Positions 11,801 through 23,800 of a DNA stretch of 64,000 nt are shown here, one piece after another. Below the pieces are notes generated by a model that saw nothing but the letters and a program-made list of their open reading frames with translations, searched no databases and was not told the DNA's origin. A program made the translations under genes and the position numbers. The number at the start of each line of letters is the position of its first letter. The first letter of the stretch is position 1. The DNA comes from Adiantum capillus-veneris (taxonomy: Eukaryota > Streptophyta > Polypodiopsida > Polypodiales > Pteridaceae), in assembly GCA_014529385.2 (NCBI GenBank), contig CM043958.1, forward strand, positions 138,820,398-138,884,397, written 5' to 3'.

Positions 11801-14800
11801 TCAGAAGAAGAAGAAGAAGAAGAAGAACTGGGTACTCCTTCAAATCGAACACGCTTCTTTTGCTTTCTTGCCTTTTCAAATGTAGATTGACAATCCAAAT
11901 AACCCAAAAGTCGGTGCCTTTCTTTTGCTTTTTGTGCTTTTTGGCTTTGTTTTGCGCGTCAAAAAGCTGGGCAATTCGTGCATCAACCACCTCTTCTAAT
12001 TCCTTCTCTGTATACTTCTTGGGAGTAGGAGGTTTCTTGAGAGCGGGTTTTCGGGTGGTTTTGTGGTCTTCTGCCACTGCGTGTGCACCTCCTCGAAAGA
12101 AGTCTTGCTCATATATTTTGCCAATTTCGGGTCCTTGGCAAAATTAAGCATCATCTTTGTTGCATCGCCGATCAATTGTCGACGCTCCATCTCTTGACGC
12201 TCCGCCTGAGTAGGCCGAGGCGGGCCATACTCCTCGTGAATCTTCGTTGTGATTCCTTCCCACATCTCCGGATGCAGAGGGAGTCGATTGATCTTTGCCT
12301 GAAGCCATAAGTGCCGCGGAAAAATAAATAAATTTTAGGGATTAGATTTCCCGTAGAAGAGAAATCGGCCGTGCTCTGATACCGCTGTAACAGACTTGGA
12401 CACTCCAAGTCGAGAATCTACCGCGACAACACAAATAAATACTTCAAAACAATTCACAGTTCACAATGGATTCGACATTGGTCCGGCGGAGTTTCGTGCG
12501 TAGAGATATTGGCCCCAAAGACTGGCGCCCCTTTCGGTATTTCTTTTTGTATTAATTTGTGTTCAAAGTACAAGAGTGCGGGCAAGCGCTCACACTCAGA
12601 CTGTCACGAGGACGTGGAAGTTATTAACCATGTCAAAAAGATGTGGCAACTGCTAACCTTGGTTGTTGGTTTCTTTCCAATGGGGTTTATTTTATTTTGT
12701 TTGAGACCCTCTTTTTGAAGTAGCAAACGGTCGGACATTGCATGGCCAATGTGAACGGTAGTTTCATCCGCAGATGGGTAGTGGTCGGCACTGGGATTCG
12801 TATGGTAAGAGGATGTCTAGGCTCAGAGCAAGATCATATAGGTCCCCCCGTCGCACTGAGCAAGTTGGTGGATACTAGGAAGTGAACTCAATAAAGGCAT
12901 AAAGTCAAGGTGGGATCACCAACAAAAAGTATTCGACAGCTGGGCCACATTGCACTTTTGGATGCGGTGCCAATGAGGATAGATGGTCAGAAGACCAGTG
13001 GGAGCCCAACGGAAGCATCTCCTAAAATTTAGGAAACTGCTATTTTGGGCCGAGAAATGTGTTCGCGTCATTACCTCGGTATGACTAGGGGAACATTTTA
13101 CAACTCTGTCGCGAAGTCAACTGGGCAACCGGTCAGGATATTTTTAAGCGGCGAACCCGAAACGGGAAAATGCTTGTAAGTGCGCCAAGTGGCACATTTT
13201 TGTGCACTTTCCAATGCAAGGAAAAATGGGCGTGAATTTTAAGCTGAGAGGAGCCTCATTCACTCTCTGTCTCACAGGTTAAGAGCTATGGAGTGCTTCC
13301 TTTCCCTCTTATGTACAGTGCGGTGCCAGGAGTGATGCCTTGCACGCTACGCACTGCCCTCTCTCTCCCCTACGAGCAGTATGTTATGCCCCACTAGTGG
13401 GCTTTTCATTTGACCAATGTATAGTTATGTGGGTTCATGCGCGATTGCCGAGGCAAGAGCCTCTTGCATAGGTACTGGATTAGCTAGCGGCTAATCCCCC
13501 GCAGGTACAGGTGAATTCGGAGAGGTTTCATGCCAGAAATCTCGTCCGATTCAAAGGGCAAGTAGCCCTACAGGTGCGGGAGCTCGAGGTCTTGCTACAG
13601 ATGCGACCGGCACGCGAAACGGAGCCCAAAACAGGGAATTACAGCCTGCTGTGTATTTTTGCAGGTTTAGGGTTTGGCCCTAAACGGACCCTAATACCCC
13701 CAGGAGGTTCGGGGACGGAGGGGACCGCTGTATAGGTGAACTGGCGCATTTTCGGGGCAGAAAACAGAGAATTCAGCGTGTTGCAGATTCTCGCCAGGTT
13801 TTGCAAAGTGTCCGTATGCATCGGGAAAGTCACCTATTGCGTGGGGATACTGACTGTGAAGCATCCTAGTACAGTTATGCTGCCGAAATCGGGCCAAAAC
13901 AGGTGTTGCTTAGCCTAGATTGTGCGGGGCAGCTTGTGGGAGATCACAGGTTTTATTCCCTTTGATAAAGAATAAAGAAATACCGAAAGGGGCGCCAATT
14001 TTGGGGCCTACAGGTTGTCGGTGTTTGCTCGGAGCATTCTAGCTTCCGAGCCATGTGTGTGATTAAGTGTTAATTCCCGTTACAGGTCTCCTTTGCAAAA
14101 TGCTCTGTGTGTGTGTCTAAAGTAAAGAATTTCGGGTGAAAGCCAACGCCTACTGCCCCACGGGCCGGTTTCATGGTTCCATTGCTGGGACATCAATCAC
14201 TTTTTCCTTAAAGAGTGATCCTGGATTGTTTTGGGATAAAGACACAGTGCAGGAACGCGGGGATTACACTATGGCCGACAAGGGGAAGGGAATTATGGAA
14301 GAGGATTCCTCTTCAAAGGACAGGCAGGAGATTCCTATGGTTTTTGAGATTGGCGAGAGCTCATGGCCACGTCAGTCTGTACGTCCTGTCTCAACGTGAA
14401 TGTCCCTCCAGTAGTACAGGGCTTTATGACTGGGCAACTTGAGGATGATGCGTCCAAGACTCAGTTAGTTGCCGCGGTGAATGTCTTTTCGCAGAGCTGG
14501 TGCAGAATCCGAGGTTTATGGAATTCTTGCAAGCGCCACTAGTGCAACAGCAAAATAGGCAACCTACGCCGCGTACGGAGCTTGTTGATGCTCCAGCCCA
14601 GGTACTTCATGTGGCGCAGGAGGAAAGGGAACACTCGCATGTTGCGGAGTTGGGGGCTCCAAAGCAGGTTCCTCCTGTGCTCGAACAGGTGGCTAGAACG
14701 CCTATTCCATAGGTTATGCCAGTTCAGCCCGCCACCTTTCAGAGCCAGCATGCTGTCTTGAATGGACATGGAGCTGGATACCAGGCTATGCATTCAGTTT

Positions 14801-17800
14801 TTCCACCACCCACGGTACATCCTGGGTATTTCGGGGGTGGATCAGTGTTCCAAAGTATGGCTGGTTATGCGCCTGGAAGTCAGCCGTACATGCCAGGAAC
14901 AGTGTTTGGGGGTATGCAAGGCATCATGCCAAACCCCATGTATGGTAGTATCGGCATGCAGCAAGGTTTCCACTTCAACCAGGGCCAGTTTGGGGTGCCA
15001 GAGGGTCATTTTGGCATGGCTGGTTTTTCTGGACAGCAGCCAGATATCGCACCTCTGACGCAAAATGTGAATGGCCAACACGTGCCGATCATGCCTACTA
15101 CAGTGCCCATGTTGCAGACCATTCAGTATGACAACTTGGGGGCACTAGAAAGCCGAAGGCTTACAAAGAAGGTGGTGCAGCGGTAAAGTTCAGTACCTTC
15201 AATGGTTTCGAGGATAAGACAAAGGCCCTCACTTTCCTCCAGCAGTTTGATACAGCTTATGCGGGAGGGAATTTTATAGAGGCCTCGAAGGTCAGAAAAG
15301 CTGCCACTTTCTTAAAGGACAATGCGCTTACATGGTGGACGACATTGTTAATGCAAGGATAGGCACCTGCCACTTGGGTTTACTTCAAGCAAATGTTTGC
15401 ATCTGCTTGGCTGTCAAATGAATTTGAAGCCGATGTCATGACAGATTGGCACCAGCTTACTTCAGCTTCGTGCAAGAGCTTGCTGGAGTACAATAGGAGG
15501 TTTTGTAAAGCGTTACTCTCAGTGACCTCCTACAAATTTGTGCCATTGACAGAGCAGATAGAGAAGTATTGTTGTGGGCTGCTTGAAGGGCTTCGCGATT
15601 ACTGTACGAAGAACAGAGTGGCTACCCTTACTCAGCTTATGGAAGTTGCGAACACTGGTCTTGCCTTGTTGAAAGGAGAGGACAATGGATTTCCGAGCAG
15701 TGACAAAGGAGGGCAGCAAAAGAAAAATTCAGCGAAGAAGCCCTTTGTGAAAACGGCTCCTGATGCGTCACAGGGGTCAGAAAAGGCCACCAAAGACAAG
15801 GATTCAGCCGGGACTTCTGGAGTGCAGACAAAGAAACAAAAAAGGAAGCCTTTTGTGCGCAAGTCGCTCGAGGAAAAGAAGGTCCTAATGGCTGAGAACA
15901 AATGCTTTATATGCGAGCAGCCTGGTCACTTTTCTATCAATTGTCCACAAAGGAAAAGGCCAGCTGACTCAGAGGATAAAGAAGACCAAAAAGGCAAGAA
16001 GCCAAAACCCACGGCAGGTTTAGTGCCAGACATGGTGGGTGACAGGCCCAACACAGATGCCAGCGAGTTATGCAAGGCATGGGGTAAAGTTAGGGATTAG
16101 ACGACACTCATCTTCTTTGATCCAGGTGCCAAAGCCAATTTTATCTCACCAGAGTTAGCTATGAAACTGGGCATGAGAGCTGAAGAGATGGGGTACACAG
16201 CAGAGGCAGGGTTGGCATGTCCTGGCCACTCAGAGTGTGTTACTCCCATCATTGGAAAACTGTGTTTGCATATTTAGTCGTATGTGGACACTGAAGAGTT
16301 TTACATCATGCCGCTGGAAGGTTGTGACGCCTTGTTGGGGATCCCGTGGATGTTCCGAGTGCATGGAGTCTTGGATGCCTACAACAAAAAGATCACTGTA
16401 CAGCATAGGGGCAAAACTCACATCTTGGATGTAAAGCTTAAAGGAGAGTCGGTCCCTATTGTATCTGCTTCTGCTATCACTTCTGTAATAAAGAATCATC
16501 TTTCTGTGTACTTGATTTTTGCACGTGATGTCTCAGATAGTGATCAATCAAATTTATCTGTGTTAGATAAAGAAAGGTCAACATTTTTGCAAAAGTTTAG
16601 TGACTGTTTTTCTGATTCGCAATTGCCGCCAGAGAGAGACCTGAGGACCATCGGATAGATTTGGTGCCAGGGTGTAGTGTCACGTGACACATCCCAACCT
16701 CATGTGTCCGTGGACAAGCTACACCACAGCAGGGTTCAGTCAGTCCGATCAAGTTAGATTAGCAGTGATCTGGCACTTTTGTGAGTCTATTCGTAGACCG
16801 TGCATGCCCAATCACTTAGCATAGATGCATATCCTCCGGTTGCACACAACATGATCATCGGAATTCCCATCAGAATCCATTAGCATTAGTTAGGGGAATT
16901 TTCCAGTGCATTTAGCCTATTTTCCTATTTATTGGGATTTTCACTTATTATTTTTAAGTGACTTTACAACAAAAGTAGGTAGGGCAATTTTGTTAAGTTA
17001 ATATATAAGCAAACCAAAGTTCACACTTTCTGGCAGAAGAGGCAGCTTCTCAGCAATACCAACCCCCGCGACTACTCTGGCGTTTTTCTCCATAGAAGAC
17101 CTAGCGTTTTTGCATCAGATCAGCCTTGGCTATTTGTGCACAGCAGATCAGTCCCGGCGTCATCACGACACAGCAGATCAGCCTAGCGTTTTTGCATTTG
17201 TAGAACCCCGGCGACAGAAAGACCATCACATGCCTGGCGTTTTTCACATGCCCAACGTTTTTGGAAATGCAAGATCAGCTAGCGCTTTTGGTCAACCTCA
17301 GTCTCTAGCGTTTTGGATTTCAGCAATAGAAAAAGTAGTAGATTCAGACCACAAGAAGTAGCAGATTCATCCCCGTAAAGATCATCAGTTTTCAGCCATG
17401 AAGAACCTCAGTTATCAGCCCTAAAACACAGATCTGCAGCAATCAGAAACGCAGATTTTCAGCCTTATGCACCGTAGCAAATTCCCCCCACGTTGGTTGC
17501 AGATGTTCCCCCATTTTCAGCCATAAAAACGCAGCCAAAACAGTCATTTTCAGCCACCGAAACAGTCCCGAAAATCAGCGATTAGAAGATCTCAGATTTC
17601 AGCCATCAAGTCGCCGTCGTCGTCATCGGCATAGTCCAAGTTGCATACGCATTGTACACCTTTGTGTAATCAAAGAATAGACCACTCTCGCCGACGAGAG
17701 TGGGGCCTTCGGAGGAGGGTTTTACAAACCTCTCGGTGTCGTATCTCTTCTCTGTCCTTCTCTCAGTCTCATTCATTTGCACGCACAATATCCACTCACT

Positions 17801-20800
17801 TTGTTCGTGACCACAGCACTCTACAAGACAGAAAGGTCTCTCTTTCCCTAAAGAACTAAAAGGAACCTTGAGCAATAAAGATCACTAATCTTGAGAAAAT
17901 ACAACATTCATTCCGCAGCACCTAACATTGGTATCAGAGCTTTGGAAGTGTTCTGCATTACTCAAGGAAAGAACCACAATAATTTTTTTTGCTTGTTGCG
18001 ATCGCACGAACCCAAGTTTACTTGGGCGTGGCGATTCCTAATTGTGTTTTGTTGAAGAGTGACAGGAAATTCAAGAAAGAAGGGCTTGTCCAACCTCCCC
18101 TCGTGTCTCTTTTCACTCATTGAGAGCGGACCGTGCACTTAGCGGCCTGCCAATCGACGTGAGGTGGGAAAAAGCAACCTTGGTGTGAGCGCAAGGCCGC
18201 CAAGGGGTGCGCCCGCAGAAAGGAGTAGAACTCGGGTGAAGAGAAGATCCTTCTCAACGCAATTTGCAAGCGAAAGAAAAACCCAAGAACCCAAGACCCT
18301 CAAGACTCAAGAACCTCAAGAACCCAAGACCCTCAAGACTCAACAACCTCAAGACCCCAAGATTCTCTCGAATCAAGGACCCCCAAGAACCCAAGTTCCT
18401 CGTGAACTTAAGAACACAAGAACCCACAAGAACCCACGATTGCAGAATGGTCATCACTCGAAGCGGAATGGATACTTCGCTTGGAGGTGATGAGCATGAG
18501 AGAGGCGAAGAAGAATTTTCCCCACCACGAGGTTTTTCCGACCCTTTTCCATCTACGACAAGGATTGTACTAACTTCAATGGAGGAGTTGGACCAAGAAA
18601 GAGAAGCAGAAAGAAAAGCCTACGAAGAAGATATGGCAGCCATCGAGCGTAAGTACCAAGACAGAATGGGAGCCATAGCACGTGAGACCAAAGCACTACA
18701 AGAACAGAGCGACTGACAAAACAAAGAGTTCTTGCGACTATTTTCTCAAGTACAGGCGTACTTTGCACAGAATCACGGAAAGGAGACTAGACTGTCTCAG
18801 TCTCTACTTCTCCAAAGCATGATACACAGGATTTGCATGATTGTGTGAAGCATGATGATGATTTGATTGACAATGACTTGCATGATCTTTTGATTGACAA
18901 TGATAAGCACAATGATTTGCATGATGAATTGGATGCCAATGATAAGTATGATGATTTGGATGCCAAGGATAAGCATGATGATTTGAATGATAAAGACAAG
19001 CATGATGATTTGCATGATAATCAAGATGTGATTTCTCACAAGCATGATGAGTTGCATGAAGATGATGTGATTGTTCACAAGGATGATGTGTTAGTTGATG
19101 CTTTTTCTAGCGAAGCTAACCTCGTTGTAGATTCGATCAATCACGAAAAAGCGATCTTGGCTTTCGAGTTGAGGTCCAAAGAACCCCCACAGGACGATTC
19201 GATCATTCAGGACGAACCGATCTTGGATCTCGAGCCTTGGTCCAAAGAACCCTCGCAGGAAGTATTATGTGTTCGCATGATTGATACACACGCATTGTTC
19301 GAGTGTTTCATTCGTGAAGGTGTCCTGTATTTTAGTCAGCATCGTTAGGTGATCCCTTTTCCTAGGCATGACATATTGTATGTTGAGCACGTTTCTCTCA
19401 TGGATGAGTACGAATGTATGCGGATTGTGCATGAAATTTGAAAAGTTTGTATGTCAGGAAGTCACATTCCATGTCTCTTCCTTGGCATGACACAGTTTCC
19501 GAAAGAGCACATGATAGTATGAGCACCAAGCATGAGCATTTCCATTGTGATTTGCCACAGTTGATTGATTTCGATCAAACAGAAAAGATTCAAACTCATT
19601 GTTTGCATGTGTTTAATGAACGGGTTGTCACTCCGTCTATTTGTTCATCTACATTGTATACACAGTCTTTAGAGAAGACAATATTTTTTTCCTTCACTAT
19701 ACATGGAATGGGTATGTTCATGGTTTTGTGTTGGAGATTGTTTCAGGAATTTTCAGCCATGGAGATTCTTGAAGACGAAAGAAGCAAGACTCTAGACGAA
19801 GTTGAAGCAAGAAAGGAGATTCAGAAGACTTTGTGTCGCTTTCGACGCGGTCCAAAGAAGCAAGCGTTGCAGACCTTTATGAAGTTCAAGTACCGCACGA
19901 CCCACACATCAGAGTGGGCCGGCGAAGAGTCCCTTCCAGGATTCTGGATGCTGTTGGCGATCCCTCGACGCCATACAGTTCGGTACCAGTACCTCACTTT
20001 GAAAAGGAGGGGATGTCACGTGACACATCTCAACCCTATGTGTCCGTGGACAAGCTACACCACAGCAGGGTTCAGTCAGTCCGATCAAGTTAGATTAGCA
20101 GCGATTTGGCACTTTTGTGAGTCTATTCGTAGACCGTGCATGCCTAGTCACTTAGCATAGATGCATATCCTCCGGTTGCACACAGCATGATCATCGGAAT
20201 TCCCATCAGAATCCATTAGCATCAATTAGGGGAATTTTCCAGTGCATTTAGCCTATTTTCCTATTTATTGGGATTTTCACTTATTATTTTTAAGTGACTT
20301 TCCAACAAAAGTAGGTAGGGCAATTTTGTTAAGTTAATATATAAGCAAACCAAAGTTCACACTTTCTGGCAGAAGAGGCAGTAGGAGCACCTTGCTCAAC
20401 AGGCAACTTCTCAGCAAGACCAACCCCCGCGACTACTCTGGCGTTTTTCTCCACAGAAGACCTAGTGTTTTTGCATCAGATCAGCCTTGACGATTTGTGC
20501 ACAGCAGATCAGCCCCGGCGTCATCACTACACAGCAGATCAGCCTAGCGTTTTTGCATTTGTAGAACCCCGGCAACAGAAAGACCATCACATGCCTGGCG
20601 TTTTTCACATGCCGAGCGAGAAGAATGTTGTGGTTGATGCGTTATCAAGAAAGCCACAAATTTCAGTTGTGTCAATTCCTTATCATCGTGAGCCAGATGA
20701 CATGAAGGAACAGTATACTGCTGATGAAGATTTTGCAAGGATCTTTGAACGGTTACAAGAGGGGTAACATCACGAGCACTACCTCCTCAGAGATGGTTTT

Positions 20801-23800
20801 ATGATGATGCATGGCAGACTTTGTGTCACTAGGCCACTGCGACATAAGGTCATGGAAGAGAGTCATGTCCCACCGTATGCAGGGCATCGTGGCATTGATG
20901 CGATAGTTAAAGCGGTAGAGACATTCTTCTATTGGCCTACCTTGAGGAGAGATGTGGATGCCTTTGTGCGAGCATGCATAGATTGCCAAAAGGGCAAGTT
21001 TGACAGGCAAAAGGCACCAGGGTTGTTACAACCACTGCCGATTCCGGATAAGCCATGGGAAAGCATTGCTATGCACTTTATCTTTGATCTTCCAAGGACG
21101 CCAACAGGGAATGATGGTATATGGACCATTATCTGCAGGTTCAACAAGCAGGCCCATTTTATCCCTGTCAGGAAGAAGATAAAATCTGATCAGATGGCAC
21201 GCTTGTTCATGTACAATGTGTTTAAGTACCATGGAATGCCACAATCGATTATCAGTGATCGTGATCCTCGCACGACCAGTTTGTTCTGGAGAGGATTGTT
21301 TGAGAACATGGGTACTATGCTCAAGTTCTCGTCTTCGTTTCATCCACAAACTGATGGACAGTCAGAAGAGGCTAATTCTACTGTCTTAGATCTGTTGAAA
21401 TGCTATGTGTCAGATAGTAAGGGCAAGTGGGAACAGTATTTGCCTATGCTTGAGTATGCGTACAATAATACGGTGCATTCGTCTACTGGCAAAGCACCTT
21501 TTGAGATTGTTGAAGGCGGCAAAAAGGTTCCTCCCATTTTGCATACAAAGGACAAGATCTTTGAGGCAGAGGTCGATATGTTGAGAACATGGATGAGATG
21601 TATAAGAAGATTAAAGTTGCCTTGGAGAAGACTCAGACAAAACAGAAAAAGGCTGTTGATCGTCACCGTCGTGAATTGCTACTATCACCTGGTGATTGGG
21701 TTCTGTTAAGGTTCGAAAAGGCAAGGTTCAAGAAGATGAAGGGCAAGGAACGGCTGTTCCCTAAGCTCAGCATGCGTTACTATGGGCCTTTTCAAGTCCT
21801 TGACAAGATCAGCGATGTGGCTTACAGGCTGAAATTGCCTGAGGCATGGAAGATTCATAATGCGTTTCACGTGAGTCTTCTAAGACCCTTCGTGGGTGAT
21901 GTTCCAGAAGATATGCCAGATGAGGATCAGCCAGAAGTTGAGGAACTTGATGAGATCCTGGTACCTGAGCAAGTTTTGGCACATAAGGACAGAAAAGTTA
22001 AAGAACAAGTTGCAAGACGCTATTTGGTGAAGTTCAAGAACTATCCGCCGATGGATGTAAAGCGGATGGAAGAGCATGAACTGTCAGAGTCACCAAATGT
22101 ATTGCAGCTTTACCTTGAAGCCTTTGGGTTACAACCTACTTATGCCCCAACCCAAAGTGTGCAAAGGAGGGGTAATGATAGAGCTAGTACATCAAATGTA
22201 CATATGAATTCAGTGTAATAGATGGAAAGGACAAAAGTATGAAGGCCTCATTAAGTCATCTGTATCTATGTATGTTACGACCTTTCTTGCGGATACATGC
22301 GATGATAAAAGAGTGTTGATAGCACAAGATCATTAGGGGCGTGTATTTATGGTATGCAATCGAGGACGTTTGCGATTTCCAGAGGGGGGTATGTCACGAG
22401 GACGTGGTAGTTGTTAACCATGTCACAAAGATGTGGCAACTGCTAATCTTGGTTGTTGGTTTCTTTCCAATGGGGTTTATTTTATTTTGTTTGAGACCCT
22501 CTTTTTGAAGTAGCAAACGGTCAGACATTGCATGGCCAATGTGAATGGTAGTTTCATCCGCAGATGGGTAGTGGTCGGCACTGGAATTCGTATGGTAAGA
22601 GGATGTGTAGGCTCAGAGCAAGATCATATAGGTCCCCCCGTCGCACTGAGAAAGTTGGTGGATACTAGGAAGTGAAATCAATAAAGGCATAAAGTCAAGG
22701 TGGGATCACCAACAAAAAGTATCCGACAATTGGGCCACATTGCACTTTTGGATGCGCTCCCAATGAGGATACATGGTCAGAAGACCAGTGGGAGCCCAAC
22801 GGAAGCATCTCCTAAAATTTAGGGAACTGCTATTTTGGGTCGAGAAATGTGTTCGCGTCATTACCTCCGGTATGACTAGGGGAACATTTTACAACTCTGC
22901 CGCGAAGTCAACTAGGCAACCGGTCAGGATATTTTTAAGCGGCGAACCCGAAACGGGAAAATGCTTGTAAATGCGCCAAATGGCACATTACTGTGCACTT
23001 TCCAATGCAAGGAAAAATGGGCGCTGAATTTTAAGCTGAGAGGAGCCTCATTCACTCTCTGTCACAGGTTAAGAGCTATAGAGTGCTTCCTTTCCCTCTT
23101 ATGTACAGTGTGGTGCCAGGAGTGATGCCCTGCACGCTACACACTGCCCTCTCTCTCCCCTACGAGCAGTATGTTATGCCCCACTAGTGGGATTTTCATT
23201 TGACCAATGTAGAGTTATGTGGGTTCATGTGCGATTGCCGAGGCAAGAGCCTCTTGCATAGGTACTGGATTAGCTAGCGGCTAATCCCCCGCAGGTACAG
23301 GTGAATTCGGAGAGGTTTCATGCCAGAAATCTCGTCCGATTCAAAGGGCAAGTAGCCCTTGGTGTAGCCTGCAGGAGCTCGAGGTCTTGCTATAGATGCG
23401 ACCGGCACGCGAAACGGAGCCCAAAACAAGGAATTACAGCCTGCTGTGTATTTTTGCAGGTTTAGGGTTTCGGCCCTAAACGGACCCTAATACCCCCAGG
23501 AGGTTTGGGGACGCAAGGGGACCGCTGTACAGGTGAACTGGCGCATTTTCGGGGCAGAAAACAGAGAATTCAGCGTGCTGCAGATTCTCGCCAGGTTTTG
23601 CAAAGTGTCTGTATGCGTCGGGAAAGTCACCTATTGCGTGGGGATACTGACTGTGAAGCGTCCTAGTACAGTTATGTTGCCGAAATCGGGCCAGAACAGG
23701 TGTTTCTTAGCCTAGATTGTGCGGGGCAGCTTGTGGGAGATCACAGGTTTTATTCCCTTTGATAAAGAATAAAGAAATACCGAAAGGGGTGCCAATTTTG

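Larger units (their letters stand above)
16678..20613 (+). mobile_element. Element L: non-autonomous LTR retrotransposon nested in B
   Basis: 5' LTR 16678-17927, PBS, a short gag-like start, an Asp/His-repeat ORF, a purine tract (20000-20013, GAAAAGGAGGGGA) and a 3' LTR truncated at 20613. No RT, IN or protease is found in the internal ~2.1 kb, so it needs enzymes in trans. Its right end is lost in a deletion that also removed B's RT, so only the left 5 bp of the target (TGTAG) can be seen. Confidence 0.85.
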
